DNA of 64,000 nucleotides from Mesorhizobium sp. NZP2077 (GTDB lineage: Bacteria; Pseudomonadota; Alphaproteobacteria; Rhizobiales; Rhizobiaceae). Each line of letters starts with the position of its first letter. The first letter of the stretch is position 1. Made by a program: the position numbers and the translations under genes. Below are positions 1 to 11,326 of this stretch, piece after piece. Where the stretch lies: contig NZ_CP051293.1 in NCBI RefSeq assembly GCF_013170805.1, positions 868,001-932,000 on the forward strand. The letters run 5' to 3'. The notes beneath the pieces are model-generated. The model ran no database searches. It had not been told where the DNA came from and saw nothing but the letters and a program-made list of their open reading frames with translations.

Positions 1-1327
1 TATGGGCAAATGCCCCGGCCGCGGCCTCGATCCAGTCGGGCCGCCCCAGCGAGCGGCCGGCCTCGGCGAGTGCTGCAATCATCAGACCGTTCCAGTCGGT
101 CAGGGTCTTGGCATCGAGGCCAGGCCTGACCCGCCCTTCCCGGGCAGCGAGAAGCCTGGCTTTTAGCGGGATCAGCCGATCGCGATCGGCCACGCCTTGG
201 GCTTGTTGGGAACGGGTCTGGTGGACAACGGGCTTGCCCTCCCAGCCATGCGGGCTGGAGAGCGTGAAGTATTTGAAAAATAATGCAGAATCGTCACCGA
301 GGACGGCCTCGATCTCGTCCTTGCTCCAAGTGTAGAAAAGCCCTTCCTCGCCATCGCTGTCGGCGTCGAGGCTGGCGGCGAAGGCACCGCCGTCGACGCG
401 CATTTCACGCAGCAGCCAGTCGACGGTCTCTTCGATTCGTACCCGGAACAAATCATTACCGCTCGCCGAGAAGGCCCAGGTGCAGAAGCGGATCAGCTCC
501 GCATTGTCGTAGAGCATCTTCTCGAAATGCGGCACCAGCCATTCGGCATCGGTCGAGTAGCGGCTGAGCCCGCCGCCAATATGGTCATAGATGCCACCGC
601 TCAGCATCTGTTCGAGGCTGATGAGCACGTCGTCGCGGTGGGAAGCGTTGCCGTCGCGCAGCCAGGACAGCCAGAGCGTGAGCATGAACGGCGCGTTGGG
701 GAATTTCGGGGCGCCGCGCAGGCCGCCAAGGTCGCGGTCGATCATGCCGTCGATGCGGCCGGCGAGGTCGGAGAGCCTGCCGCGATCAAGGCTTTCCTTG
801 GCATGCGTACCGGAAAGACGCGCCTCGACATGCGAGGTCAGGCCGTCGGCGCTTTGATGCAGGCTGGCGCGCTTTTCCCGCCACGCCTTGTCGACGGCTT
901 CCATGACCTGGATGAAGCCCGGGCGGCCGTAGCGCGCCTCACGTGGAAAATAGGTGCCGCCCCAGAAAGGCTTGCCGTCCGGCCTCAGGAACATGGTCAG
1001 CGGCCAGCCGCCTTGCTCGCCCATCGAGGACAGGGCGGCCATGTAGATCTGATCGATGTCCGGGCGCTCCTCGCGGTCGACCTTGATATTGACGAACAGA
1101 CGGTTCATGACGGCGGCGACGCCGTCATTCTCGAAGCTTTCATGCGCCATGACATGGCACCAGTGGCAGGCGGCATAGCCGATAGAGAGCAGGATCGGGC
1201 GATCGAGCGTCTTTGCTTCGTCGAGGGAAGCCGGCGACCAGGCCCGCCAATGGACGGGATTGCCGCTGTGCTGCTGCAGATAGGGGCTGGCTTCGTCGGC
1301 AAGCAGATTTTGCGCGGGCAGCGTCAC
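1..1327 (-). CDS. YyaL/SSP411-type thioredoxin-domain protein (DUF255), 3' end outside window
   Basis: The minus-strand frame is open from the window edge to a GTG at 1327 (an in-frame GTG at 1336 is an alternative). The product starts with the family signature NLLADEASPYLQQH, then has a thioredoxin-like active site ACHWCHVM near residues 53-60 and the WPLTMFL-type block, followed by the alpha/alpha toroid-like region containing GGIYDHIGGG and HFEKMLYDNA. About 442 residues are visible of a family usually near 670, so the C-terminus lies beyond position 1. The molecular role of bacterial members is not well established; the fold suggests a redox domain joined to a glycosidase-like helical domain. 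It is divergent from mnmE, with 61 bases between the starts. Confidence 0.88.
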   Translation of the reverse strand, partial: MTLPAQNLLADEASPYLQQHSGNPVHWRAWSPASLDEAKTLDRPILLSIGYAACHWCHVMAHESFENDGVAAVMNRLFVNIKVDREERPDIDQIYMAALSSMGEQGGWPLTMFLRPDGKPFWGGTYFPREARYGRPGFIQVMEAVDKAWREKRASLHQSADGLTSHVEARLSGTHAKESLDRGRLSDLAGRIDGMIDRDLGGLRGAPKFPNAPFMLTLWLSWLRDGNASHRDDVLISLEQMLSGGIYDHIGGGLSRYSTDAEWLVPHFEKMLYDNAELIRFCTWAFSASGNDLFRVRIEETVDWLLREMRVDGGAFAASLDADSDGEEGLFYTWSKDEIEAVLGDDSALFFKYFTLSSPHGWEGKPVVHQTRSQQAQGVADRDRLIPLKARLLAAREGRVRPGLDAKTLTDWNGLMIAALAEAGRSLGRPDWIEAAAGAFAH

Positions 1328-1388
1328 GATGAGCACACTCGGGTTGGTTTGAAGGCGCGAAGCTAGGGCGGTTCAACAGAGCGGGCAA

Positions 1389-2720
1389 ATGATTTCAGGC
1401 GATTCGATCGTTGCGCTGTCGAGCGGCCGGCTTCCGGCGGGCGTTGCCGTGCTGCGTATCTCCGGCCCACAGACTCGATTCGTGGTCGAAACGATCGCCG
1501 GCGGCATGGTTAGGGAGCGCGCGGCGGTTCTGCGCAAGTTGCGGGCGCCGGATGGAACCATGCTGGACAGCGGTCTTGTCATCTTCTTCCCTGGCCCAGC
1601 CAGCTTCACCGGGGAGGATGTCGCTGAATTCCATGTCCATGGCGGACGCGCTGTGGTGGCCAGGATGCTGGAGGTGATCGCCGGATTTGACGGCGTCAGG
1701 CACGCAGAATCCGGCGAATTCACGCGCCGCGCCTTTCTCCATTGCAAATTCGACCTGGTCGAGACTGAGGCACTGGCGGACCTAATCAACGCGGAGACCG
1801 AGGCACAACGTCGCTTCGCCATTCGGAATGCCGAAGGCGTCCAGAGCGATCTTTATATGAGCTGGCGGCGCCGGCTGATCCATGCGCGGGCGATGATCGA
1901 GGCAGAAATCGACTTTGCTGACGAGGACGATGTGCCCGGGTCCGTTTCGGATACGGTTTGGTCCGATGTGAGGGCGATGATCGGCGAGATCGATCGCCAC
2001 ATCGCCGGATTTCACGCGGCCGAAATCATCCGCGATGGGTTCGAGGTGGTCATTCTTGGCGCGCCGAATGCCGGCAAATCGAGTCTGTTCAACGCCCTGG
2101 CGAGGCGGGATGCAGCTATTGTAACGGATGAACCGGGCACGACTCGTGACCTGCTCGAGGTGACGCTGGATCTCGGCGGGCTGCGCGTCAGGCTGACGGA
2201 CACAGCTGGATTGCGCGAGGCGCCGGGTAAGGTCGAGGCGATCGGCATCGAAAAGGCGCGGGCCAAGGCCAATCGTGCCGATCTTTTGCTGCTGCTGGAA
2301 GACGTTCTTTCCCCACGGGAAACCGGTCCAGTCCCAGCGGCAGGGCCTCTTTTGCGCGTCGGCACGAAGCTCGACATGCTGGATGAACAGGCCGCCCGGG
2401 ATGCGTCCAGCCGATATGACCTCGTCATTTCAGTTCTGGACGGGACTGGTGTGGAAGCGCTGTTGGCTGAGATCGGCCGGCGCGCGGCGGATGCGGCGGG
2501 CGACGTCGGTGACGTGCTGCCGTCACGCCTCCGGCATGTGGAATTGCTCGCCGAGGCGAATCGCCATTTGCTTCGGGCCATCGATGGCCACGCCGTCGGC
2601 CAGGAGTTGCGGGCCGAGGAGTTGCGGCAGGCGGCTGACCGCTTGGGCCGAATCGTCGGTGCGATCGATGTCGAGGACATGCTGGACGTGATCTTCGGGC
2701 AGTTCTGCATCGGGAAATGA
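1389..2720 (+). CDS. mnmE: tRNA modification GTPase MnmE (TrmE)
   Basis: 443 residues, the usual family length. MnmE acts with MnmG to install the 5-carboxymethylaminomethyl group on wobble uridine of certain tRNAs. Visible are the N-terminal folate-binding domain, a G domain with P-loop GAPNAGKSS at about 224-232, the DEPGTTRD switch at 248-255, DTAG at 271-274, and the C-terminal CIGK whose cysteine is the conserved family end. The partner gene mnmG lies 348 bases downstream. The stop codon overlaps the first parS site. Start is the ATG giving MISGDSIVALSSG, which matches the normal start of the family. Confidence 0.97.
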   Translation: MISGDSIVALSSGRLPAGVAVLRISGPQTRFVVETIAGGMVRERAAVLRKLRAPDGTMLDSGLVIFFPGPASFTGEDVAEFHVHGGRAVVARMLEVIAGFDGVRHAESGEFTRRAFLHCKFDLVETEALADLINAETEAQRRFAIRNAEGVQSDLYMSWRRRLIHARAMIEAEIDFADEDDVPGSVSDTVWSDVRAMIGEIDRHIAGFHAAEIIRDGFEVVILGAPNAGKSSLFNALARRDAAIVTDEPGTTRDLLEVTLDLGGLRVRLTDTAGLREAPGKVEAIGIEKARAKANRADLLLLLEDVLSPRETGPVPAAGPLLRVGTKLDMLDEQAARDASSRYDLVISVLDGTGVEALLAEIGRRAADAAGDVGDVLPSRLRHVELLAEANRHLLRAIDGHAVGQELRAEELRQAADRLGRIVGAIDVEDMLDVIFGQFCIGK

Positions 2721-2733
2721 CTCACGTGAAACA
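2718..2733. promoter_or_regulatory. parS: parS site 1 (ParB binding)
   Basis: TGACTCACGTGAAACA, matching the widely conserved parS consensus TGTTTCACGTGAAACA at 14 of 16 positions. It overlaps the mnmE stop codon. ParB made from the downstream gene is the expected ligand. Confidence 0.85.
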
Positions 2734-2816
2734 ATGGCTTGGTCGAATATGAGCTTGGTTTTTTGCGGTGGTGAAGTATTTGCGGGAACGCCCGAAGTTG
2801 GGACGCCTCCGGGCTG

Positions 2817-2832
2817 TGACTCACGTGAAACA
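2817..2832. promoter_or_regulatory. parS: parS site 2
   Basis: TGACTCACGTGAAACA, identical to site 1 and 99 bases downstream of it (two mismatches to consensus). Confidence 0.85.
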
Positions 2833-2845
2833 AGTAGAACGGCCA

Positions 2846-2861
2846 TGATTCACGTGAAACA
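2846..2861. promoter_or_regulatory. parS: parS site 3
   Basis: TGATTCACGTGAAACA, one mismatch to the parS consensus, spaced 29 bases from site 2. Confidence 0.9.
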
Positions 2862-2976
2862 CGGCGCTGCGCCCTGCCTCTGCCTTGCGGGGAGGTTGGA
2901 CCGCAGGTCCGGATGGGTTCTGCGCGACGCCCACCCGCTGCCGCTGTGCAGTGGCCCTTCGGGTAACGTAATGTCT

Positions 2977-2992
2977 TGTTTCACGTGAAACT
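2977..2992. promoter_or_regulatory. parS: parS site 4
   Basis: TGTTTCACGTGAAACT, one mismatch (last base) to the parS consensus. It is 76 bases upstream of the mnmG start, so bound ParB could also affect mnmG expression (inference). Confidence 0.92.
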
Positions 2993-3068
2993 TGCAGCGA
3001 AGGTTTCTTGACAGCTTGGCCGCGCGGGGACATGTGTCCCTTCAATCGTTGAGTCCAGGAAAATTGAA

Positions 3069-4958
3069 ATGACCGATCACTATGATGTGGTTGTGGTGGG
3101 TGGCGGCCATGCGGGTTGCGAGGCGGCCAGCGCAGCCGCGCGCGCCGGGGCCAGGACTGCACTGGTGACGCTGCGCTTCGACACGATTGGCGTGATGTCG
3201 TGCAATCCGGCGATTGGCGGCCTGGGCAAGGGCCATCTGGTCCGCGAGATCGACGCCATGGACGGTTTGATGGGCCGGGTGGCGGATGCCGCCGGCATCC
3301 AGTTTCGCCTGCTCAACCGCCGCAAGGGCCCGGCTGTGCGCGGACCGCGCACCCAGGCCGACCGGAAGCTCTATCGCCTGGCGATGCAGGAAGCGATTCG
3401 GCACCAGAACGATCTCGATGTGGTCGAGGGCGAAGTCCTGGACTTCGAGATCGTCGAGGGGCGAATCGCCGCCGTCCTGCTGGCGGATGGCCGTCGGCTC
3501 GGCTGCGGCGCCGTGGTTTTGACGACCGGAACCTTCCTGCGCGGGCTCATTCATATCGGCGAAAGGAAGATCGTCGCTGGACGCATGAACGAGCAGGCGA
3601 GCCTTGGCCTGTCGGCAACGATGGACCGTGCGGGCTTCAAGCTCGGCCGGCTGAAGACCGGCACGCCGCCGCGGCTGGATGGAAAAACCATCGACTGGGC
3701 GTCGCTGGAAAGCCAGGCAGCGGATGAGGATCCGGTGCCGTTCTCGCTGATGACGGACCGCATCGAAACGCCGCAGATCGAGTGCGGCATCACCCGCACG
3801 ACGTCAGCCACGCATGAGCTGATCCGCGCCAATCTCGGCCGCTCGGCCATGTATTCCGGCTCGATCGAAGGCGTCGGGCCGCGCTATTGCCCGTCGATCG
3901 AGGACAAGATCGTCAAGTTCGGCGACCGCGACGGCCACCAGATATTTCTCGAGCCGGAAGGGCTCGACGATGACACGGTCTATCCCAACGGGATTTCGAC
4001 CTCGCTGCCCGCAGATGTGCAGTTGGACATCCTGAAAACCATCCCGGGGCTGGAGCGCGCGATCATGCTGCAGCCCGGCTATGCCATCGAGTACGATCAC
4101 GTCGATCCGCGCGAATTGCATCAGACGCTGGAGACCAGGCGCGTCGGAGGCCTGTTCCTCGCCGGGCAGATCAACGGCACGACCGGTTATGAGGAAGCCG
4201 CCGGCCAGGGCCTGCTCGCTGGCCTCAACGCGGCGCGGCGCGCGGCGGGCGGCGAACAGATCGTGCTCAGCCGCACCGAGGCCTATATTGGCGTGATGGT
4301 TGATGACCTCACCAGTCGCGGCATCAGCGAACCCTACCGTATGTTCACCTCGCGGGCCGAGTTCAGGCTGTCGCTGCGCGCCGACAATGCCGATGAAAGG
4401 CTGACGCCGGTGGCGGAGAGGCTCGGGATCGCTTCTGCGAAACGGATGCAACGCTACGGCGATGTCATGCAAAGGCTCGACGCAGCGCGGGACCTGGCGA
4501 AGGCGGTGGCGATGACCCCCAATGAAGCGGCGCGGCATGGGCTGGAGATCAATAGGGATGGCGTGCGCCGGTCCGGCTATGAGCTGCTGGCCTATCCCGA
4601 TGTCGACGTCGCCTGGCTGGCCAGGGTCGAGCCGAAATTTGCTGCAATCGATGCCAAGACCGCCGAGCGGCTCGAAACGGAAGCGAAATATTCTGTCTAC
4701 CTCGATCGTCAGAAGACGGATGTGGCGCAGATCCGCCATGAAGAGGGCCGGTTGATCCCAGAGACCGTCGATTTCGGCGGCGTGCCCGGACTGTCCAATG
4801 AATTGAGGCAGAAGATGCAGGCGCGGCGGCCGCGTTCGGTTGCGGACGCGCAGCGCATGGAAGGCATGACTCCGGCAGCGCTGGCGATCATTGTCGCGCA
4901 TGTCCGGTACCATGAGAGTGCGCAGAGACCCCAAGGTTCGCAAAGAGACGTTGCGTGA
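3069..4958 (+). CDS. mnmG: tRNA uridine-5-carboxymethylaminomethyl modification enzyme MnmG (GidA)
   Basis: 629 residues, normal for the family. FAD-dependent partner of MnmE in wobble-uridine modification. Seen: the FAD dinucleotide fold [13 protein letters not shown] at residues 8-20, the [13 protein letters not shown] block, KTGTPPRLD, and the hallmark [16 protein letters not shown]. The 3' end overlaps rsmG by four bases (GTGA), so the two are translationally coupled. The gene sits between parS sites 4 and 5. Confidence 0.98.
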   Translation: MTDHYDVVVVGGGHAGCEAASAAARAGARTALVTLRFDTIGVMSCNPAIGGLGKGHLVREIDAMDGLMGRVADAAGIQFRLLNRRKGPAVRGPRTQADRKLYRLAMQEAIRHQNDLDVVEGEVLDFEIVEGRIAAVLLADGRRLGCGAVVLTTGTFLRGLIHIGERKIVAGRMNEQASLGLSATMDRAGFKLGRLKTGTPPRLDGKTIDWASLESQAADEDPVPFSLMTDRIETPQIECGITRTTSATHELIRANLGRSAMYSGSIEGVGPRYCPSIEDKIVKFGDRDGHQIFLEPEGLDDDTVYPNGISTSLPADVQLDILKTIPGLERAIMLQPGYAIEYDHVDPRELHQTLETRRVGGLFLAGQINGTTGYEEAAGQGLLAGLNAARRAAGGEQIVLSRTEAYIGVMVDDLTSRGISEPYRMFTSRAEFRLSLRADNADERLTPVAERLGIASAKRMQRYGDVMQRLDAARDLAKAVAMTPNEAARHGLEINRDGVRRSGYELLAYPDVDVAWLARVEPKFAAIDAKTAERLETEAKYSVYLDRQKTDVAQIRHEEGRLIPETVDFGGVPGLSNELRQKMQARRPRSVADAQRMEGMTPAALAIIVAHVRYHESAQRPQGSQRDVA

Positions 4959-5587
4959 GTTCTTTGTCGCTAGAGAGCCTAAAGGTCGCAGCCGGCCCGG
5001 TTTCACGTGAAACATTTGATCGTCTGGTGGCGTTCGAAGAGATGTTCCAGAAATGGAATCGCAGCATCAACCTCGTGGCGCAGTCGACCGCGGCCGATGT
5101 CTGGCAGCGCCACATATTGGACAGCGCGCAGCTTGCGCGCATAGAGCCCAATGCCACGCGTTGGGTCGACATCGGATCGGGTGGGGGATTTCCGGGCCTG
5201 GTCATGGCCTTTCTGCTCGCCGAGCGTCCGGGAGCCAGCATTGATCTGGTCGAAAGCAACCGCAAAAAGGCGTCGTTCCTGCAGACTGTCATCGGCCAGT
5301 TCAGCCTGCCGGCGCGGGTCGTGGCGCGCCGCATCGAGGACAGCCATGCGCTTGTTTCGACGCCACAAATCGTCACGGCGCGGGCCCTTGCGTCGCTTTC
5401 GGTCTTGCTCGATCTGACGGCGCCCTGGCTGACGTCCGGCGCGCGCGGGCTGTTCCACAAAGGCCGGGATTATCGCGCCGAAGTGCAAGAAAGCATTAAC
5501 CGATGGGCCTTCGATCTGGTAGAACATCCCAGTGTGACCGACCCTCATGGCGTCATCCTCGAACTGTCCGATATCAGGCCTGTCTGA
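4955..5587 (+). CDS. rsmG: 16S rRNA (guanine-527-N7) methyltransferase RsmG (GidB)
   Basis: 210 residues. S-adenosylmethionine-dependent methylation of G527 of 16S rRNA. The SAM-binding motif [12 protein letters not shown] is at residues 72-83 and the family block [11 protein letters not shown] at 34-44. Start is GTG at 4955, sharing four bases with the mnmG stop. A parS site lies inside codons 15-20 and helps encode GPVSRETF, so protein sequence and ParB binding share the same DNA. Confidence 0.97.
   Translation: MSSLSLESLKVAAGPVSRETFDRLVAFEEMFQKWNRSINLVAQSTAADVWQRHILDSAQLARIEPNATRWVDIGSGGGFPGLVMAFLLAERPGASIDLVESNRKKASFLQTVIGQFSLPARVVARRIEDSHALVSTPQIVTARALASLSVLLDLTAPWLTSGARGLFHKGRDYRAEVQESINRWAFDLVEHPSVTDPHGVILELSDIRPV
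4999..5014. promoter_or_regulatory. parS: parS site 5, inside rsmG
   Basis: GGTTTCACGTGAAACA, one mismatch (first base) to parS consensus. Lies 45 bases into rsmG, about 2 kb from the upstream four-site cluster and 0.6 kb from parA. Confidence 0.9.
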
Positions 5588-5620
5588 GCTTCGATTTGTC
5601 GGGTAATTGGCGACCCAAAA

Positions 5621-6442
5621 ATGAACTTCTGGCATAGATCCATGATGAAAAACGGCCCGCGAATCATCACCGTAGCCAACCAGAAGGGCGGTGTCGGCAA
5701 GACGACCACCGCCATCAATCTAGCCACCGCGCTCGCCGCAATCGGCGAAAAGGTGCTGATCGTCGATCTCGACCCGCAAGGCAACGCCAGCACCGGTCTC
5801 GGCATCGATCGCAAGGACCGCACGGTCTCATCCTACGATGTGCTGACGGGCGAGCTGGACCTGGAAGCCGCGGCCATTCCGACCGCCGTGCCCGGTCTGT
5901 CGATCGTGCCGTCGACGCTCGATCTGCTCGGCATCGAAATGGAGATCGCCTCGGCGCCCGACCGCGTGCTCAAGCTGCGCAATGCGCTGCGCGCCGCGAG
6001 CGCGCGCGGGGCGCCCTTCAATTATGTGCTGATCGATTGCCCGCCTTCGCTGAACCTTTTGACTTTGAATTCAATGGCCGCTGCGGATTCTGTTCTTGTG
6101 CCGCTGCAATGCGAGTTCTTCGCGCTCGAAGGCCTCAGCCAATTGCTGGAAACCGTCGAGCAGGTGCGCCGCTCTATCAATCCGGACCTCATTATCCAGG
6201 GCATCGTGCTGACCATGTATGACGGCCGCAACAACCTCGCCAACCAGGTGGTGCAGGATGTACGGGCGCATATGGGCGACAAGGTCTACGAGACCATCAT
6301 CCCGCGCAATGTGCGGGTGTCCGAGGCGCCGTCCTACGGCAAGCCGGCGATTCTTTACGATTTGAAGTGCTCGGGCAGCCAGGCTTACCTGCAGCTGGCC
6401 TCGGAAGTGATCCGCCGCGAGCGCAAATTGCGCGCCGCTTGA
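5621..6442 (+). CDS. parA: Chromosome-partitioning ATPase ParA (Soj family)
   Basis: 273 residues from the first ATG; in-frame ATGs at 5642 and 5645 give a start closer to typical chromosomal ParA. Deviant Walker A KGGVGKTT at about 22-29, DLDPQGNASTG Walker A' region and LIDCPPSLNLLTLN Walker B are clear. ParA forms the ATP-driven gradient that moves ParB-parS complexes toward the pole. It follows rsmG by 33 bases and precedes parB by 64 bases, the standard origin-proximal cluster. Confidence 0.97.
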   Translation: MNFWHRSMMKNGPRIITVANQKGGVGKTTTAINLATALAAIGEKVLIVDLDPQGNASTGLGIDRKDRTVSSYDVLTGELDLEAAAIPTAVPGLSIVPSTLDLLGIEMEIASAPDRVLKLRNALRAASARGAPFNYVLIDCPPSLNLLTLNSMAAADSVLVPLQCEFFALEGLSQLLETVEQVRRSINPDLIIQGIVLTMYDGRNNLANQVVQDVRAHMGDKVYETIIPRNVRVSEAPSYGKPAILYDLKCSGSQAYLQLASEVIRRERKLRAA

Positions 6443-6506
6443 TTACGTCCGCCGCATAATTAACAGCCGATTCGATACCGAAACGATCTTGAGACCTGGA
6501 ATAGAC

Positions 6507-7394
6507 ATGAGCGAAGACCTTTCGAGAAAAAGACTGGGCCGTGGGCTGGCCGCGCTGATCGGCGAGATTGATCGCCCGGCGGCACCGGAAAAGCCCGGCA
6601 TGAGCGCCGACGGCAAGGTGCCGATCGAGTTCCTCAGCCCCAATCCGAAAAATCCGCGCAGGCATTTCGGCGATGCCGAGCTGACGGACCTCGCTCAATC
6701 GATCCGCGAACACGGTGTTGTGCAGCCGGTGGTGGCGCGGCCGTCGCCGACGCAGGCGGGTCGTTACGAGATCATCGCCGGCGAGCGGCGTTGGCGGGCG
6801 GCGCAGCGCGCCGGGCTGACCGAGATCCCGGTCATCATCCGCGATGTCAACGACCGCACCGCGCTCGAGCTGGCGATCATCGAGAACGTCCAGCGCACCG
6901 ACCTCAACGCGGTCGAGGAGGCGCTCGGCTACCAGCAGCTGATCGACGATCACGGCTACACCCAGGCCGACCTGGGCAATGTCATCGGCAAGAGCCGCAG
7001 CCATGTCGCCAACACGCTCAGGCTGTTGAAGCTGCCGGATGTGATCCGCGACATGCTGGTCGATGGCGCCCTGTCGGCTGGCCATGCCCGTACGCTGGTG
7101 ACGGCGGAGGATCCGGCCGGCCTTGCCAAGCGCATCGTCGAAGAGGGCCTTTCGGTGCGCCAGGCCGAAGCGCTGGCTCAAATGCCGGCCGGTCCTACGC
7201 CGGCCAAACCGAAGCAGGCTCAAGCCGCGTCGGAAAAGGACACCGACACGTTGGCGCTGGAAAAGCTGATGACCGACACGCTCGGCATGATTGTGGCCAT
7301 CGACCACAAGGGCAAGGGCGGCGAGCTCCGGGTGTCGTACCGGTCGCTGGAGCAGTTGGATGAGCTGTGCCGACGACTGAAGCAGGAGCGGTAG
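6507..7394 (+). CDS. parB: Chromosome-partitioning protein ParB
   Basis: 295 residues from the ATG giving MSEDLSRKRLGRGLAALIG; an upstream in-frame TTG is less likely. ParB binds parS and spreads as a CTP-dependent clamp. Visible: N-terminal ParA-interaction segment with RLGRGLAAL, the GERRWRAA CTP-binding box, ENVQRTDLNAVEEA, and the helix-turn-helix region with GKSRSHVANTLRLL. Five candidate target sites lie upstream at 2718-5014. Confidence 0.97.
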   Translation: MSEDLSRKRLGRGLAALIGEIDRPAAPEKPGMSADGKVPIEFLSPNPKNPRRHFGDAELTDLAQSIREHGVVQPVVARPSPTQAGRYEIIAGERRWRAAQRAGLTEIPVIIRDVNDRTALELAIIENVQRTDLNAVEEALGYQQLIDDHGYTQADLGNVIGKSRSHVANTLRLLKLPDVIRDMLVDGALSAGHARTLVTAEDPAGLAKRIVEEGLSVRQAEALAQMPAGPTPAKPKQAQAASEKDTDTLALEKLMTDTLGMIVAIDHKGKGGELRVSYRSLEQLDELCRRLKQER

Positions 7395-7486
7395 TTAGCC
7401 GGCGAATTATTTGGACTCTAAGGGCTGGCTGTTAGGCCGGTCCTTCTCTAATGGCGCTGGTGATGGAGCGAAATCGGCGAAGCGCT

Positions 7487-7637
7487 GATCTCCCCCTTGA
7501 GGGGGAGATGGCCGGCAGGCCAGAAGGGGTCGGTCCGACCGGGTGCTAGCCTTCATCTGCCACAAGGAGGTCGCATCCAGTCGCGCCGACCCCCTCTGTC
7601 GCCTTCGGCGACATCTCCCCCTCGAGGGGGGAGATTA
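7487..7637. repeat. Palindromic intergenic repeat, family A copy 1
   Basis: About 150 bases whose ends are inverted copies of the same block: GATCTCCCCCTTGAGG at the left and CTCGAGGGGGGAGAT at the right, with inner GGTCGG/CCGACC and GTCGCCTTCGGCGAC stems. A second copy is at 14298-14450. The right end merges into the holA stop codon. This resembles the mosaic palindromic elements of rhizobial genomes (family assignment is inference). Confidence 0.75.
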
Positions 7638-8681
7638 CCCGCGCTGCCCCAGCCTCGCGCTCTCTACCGCAATCCCCAGCAGCGCTTGCCGTGCCAGCGC
7701 CACCGAAAGGTCCGGCCTTCGCCGCGTCTGCAGCACCGCCGTCTGCAGCCGGGTCAGTGCGCGGCTGAGCGCATCGCTGCTCCAGCGATCGAGCGCCTTC
7801 TCCACCAGCTTGCGTCTGGAGAAGAAAACCGGCGGACGCGCGCCGGCAACGACCGACGCGGCGTTGCGGCCGCCCGAATCCATCTGGCCGCGCATAATCT
7901 GGATTTGCTGCAGCTGGCGCATCGCCGATGACAGCACGAGGAAGGGCGGGCCGCCGGACTGGCAGTGGCGGGTGAAGGCGGTGTCGAAGTCGCCGACCTT
8001 GCCCTCGAGCAACGCATCAACGGCGTCGTCGAAGGAGGCGCCGGAGACGTCGCCAGACATGGCCCGGACCTCTTCCAGCCCGATGTCCTTCTGGCCGTGG
8101 GCATAGAGAATGAGCTTTTCGATCTCGCCGCGCGAGGCCAGCCGGTCGCCGCCGAGATTGCGGCGCAGCGCCTGTCTCGCTTCCATGGTCATCGACATGC
8201 CGGCTTTGCGTAGTTCGTCGTCGATGACCGTGTCGATGTCGCGGGCTTCATCGGCGTAGCAGGGCAGCGCCATGGCACCGTCCGCGGCCTCGACCACGGC
8301 GCGCAGGCCGACGCCTTTCTTGAGATCGCCGGCCTCGATCAAGATGATGGCATCCCGCGCCGGCTCCGCTGTCAGTGCCTTGACGTCGTCGGCCAGCGCC
8401 TTCTGGCCGGTGGCATTGCGCACCCACAGCAGGCGCCGGTCTGAAAACATCGGCACGGTGCGAGCCTCGTCGAGCAGCCGGCCCTCGTCGCGGTCGACCT
8501 CCGAGCCCTCGAGCCGAACCACGGAGAACGGATCGTCGAGCGGCAGGCCGGTCTTTTCGGCAAAGGCCTTCGCGCGCTCCGAAACGAGGCCGCGATCGGG
8601 TCCGTAAAGCAGGACGATGGAGATGCGCGGATCAGGCTTCGCGAGCCACGAATCGACCTCGAACGCTTTCTTCTGTGCCAT
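7635..8681 (-). CDS. holA: DNA polymerase III delta subunit
   Basis: 348 residues, normal length. The delta subunit opens the beta sliding clamp in the clamp loader. The N-terminal nucleotide-fold part has IVLLYGPDRGLVSERAKAF, and the C-terminal collar region has RQLQQIQIMRG, as in alphaproteobacterial HolA. It is convergent with parB. The TAA stop is formed at the edge of repeat copy A1. The lptE and leuS genes often found beside holA in rhizobia are not seen here. Confidence 0.93.
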   Translation of the reverse strand: MAQKKAFEVDSWLAKPDPRISIVLLYGPDRGLVSERAKAFAEKTGLPLDDPFSVVRLEGSEVDRDEGRLLDEARTVPMFSDRRLLWVRNATGQKALADDVKALTAEPARDAIILIEAGDLKKGVGLRAVVEAADGAMALPCYADEARDIDTVIDDELRKAGMSMTMEARQALRRNLGGDRLASRGEIEKLILYAHGQKDIGLEEVRAMSGDVSGASFDDAVDALLEGKVGDFDTAFTRHCQSGGPPFLVLSSAMRQLQQIQIMRGQMDSGGRNAASVVAGARPPVFFSRRKLVEKALDRWSSDALSRALTRLQTAVLQTRRRPDLSVALARQALLGIAVESARLGQRG

Positions 8682-10308
<1,627 letters not shown>

Positions 10309-10311
10309 GCC

Positions 10312-11325
10312 ATGCCAAGACGGACCATGATCGAGGCGATCCGTGATGCCATGGATGTGTCGATGCGGCGTGACGACAACGTCGTCGTGTTCGGTGAGGA
10401 TGTCGGCTTCTTCGGCGGCGTGTTCCGCTGCACGCAGGGCCTGCAGGCCAAGTACGGCAAGAGCCGCTGCTTCGACGCGCCGATCAACGAATCCGGCATT
10501 GTCGGTTCGGCCATCGGCATGGCGGCATACGGCCTGAAGCCGTGTGTGGAAATTCAGTTTGCCGACTACATGTATCCGGCCTACGACCAGCTGACCCAGG
10601 AAGCAGCACGGCTGCGCTACCGCTCGAATGGCGATTTCACTTGCCCGATCGTGGTCCGGATGCCGACCGGCGGGGGCATTTTTGGCGGTCAGACGCACAG
10701 CCAGAGCCCCGAGGCGCTGTTCACCCATGTGTCGGGGCTGAAGACGGTGGTGCCGTCCAACCCGCATGACGCCAAGGGGCTGCTGATCGCGGCGATCGAG
10801 GATCCGGACCCGGTGATCTTCCTCGAGCCGAAGCGGCTCTACAACGGCCCGTTCGACGGCCACCACGGCCGGCCGGTGACGCCATGGTCGAAGCATGAAC
10901 TCGGCGAAGTCGCCGACGGCCATTACACCGTGCCGCTCGGCAAGGCGGCTATCCGCAGGGCGGGCTCCGCGGTCACCGTGCTGGCCTACGGCACCATGGT
11001 CTATGTCGCGCAGGCCGCGGCCGAGGAGACCGGCATCGATGCCGAGATCATCGATCTCAGGACATTGCTGCCGCTCGACCTAGACACGATCGTCGCGTCG
11101 GTCAAGAAGACCGGGCGCTGCGTCATCGTGCATGAGGCGACGCTGACCTCGGGCTTCGGCGCCGAGTTGTCGGCGCTGGTGCAGGAAAATTGTTTCTACC
11201 ATCTGCAGGCGCCGGTGGCGCGGGTCGCCGGCTGGGACACGCCCTATCCGCATGCACAGGAATGGGATTACTTTCCCGGTCCCGCCCGCGTCGGCCGCGC
11301 TCTGGTCGAAACCATGGAGGCCTGA
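10312..11325 (+). CDS. bkdA2: Branched-chain alpha-keto acid dehydrogenase E1 beta subunit
   Basis: 337 residues. Pairs with E1 alpha to form the ThDP decarboxylase. Visible transketolase-like blocks: VVVFGEDVGFFGGVFRCTQG, PINESGIVGSAIGMAAYG, EIQFADYMYPAYDQ and IDLRTLLPLD. It starts three bases after the bkdA1 stop and ends one base before bkdB, indicating a tightly coupled operon. Confidence 0.95.
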   Translation: MPRRTMIEAIRDAMDVSMRRDDNVVVFGEDVGFFGGVFRCTQGLQAKYGKSRCFDAPINESGIVGSAIGMAAYGLKPCVEIQFADYMYPAYDQLTQEAARLRYRSNGDFTCPIVVRMPTGGGIFGGQTHSQSPEALFTHVSGLKTVVPSNPHDAKGLLIAAIEDPDPVIFLEPKRLYNGPFDGHHGRPVTPWSKHELGEVADGHYTVPLGKAAIRRAGSAVTVLAYGTMVYVAQAAAEETGIDAEIIDLRTLLPLDLDTIVASVKKTGRCVIVHEATLTSGFGAELSALVQENCFYHLQAPVARVAGWDTPYPHAQEWDYFPGPARVGRALVETMEA

Positions 11326-11326
11326 C

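Larger units (their letters stand above)
2721..3068. other. mnmE-mnmG intergenic partition region
   Basis: 348 bases between mnmE and mnmG. No credible coding frame was seen. The region holds four parS sites and presumably the mnmG promoter. The mnmG start is preceded by a purine-rich TCCAGGAAAATTGAA segment that can serve as ribosome binding site. Confidence 0.7.

Noticed and set aside
940..945. CACGTG cores at 940, 14390 and 63840 as further parS sites
   Set aside because: Flanks do not follow TGTTT...AAACA; only the central hexamer matches, which is expected by chance in GC-rich DNA.
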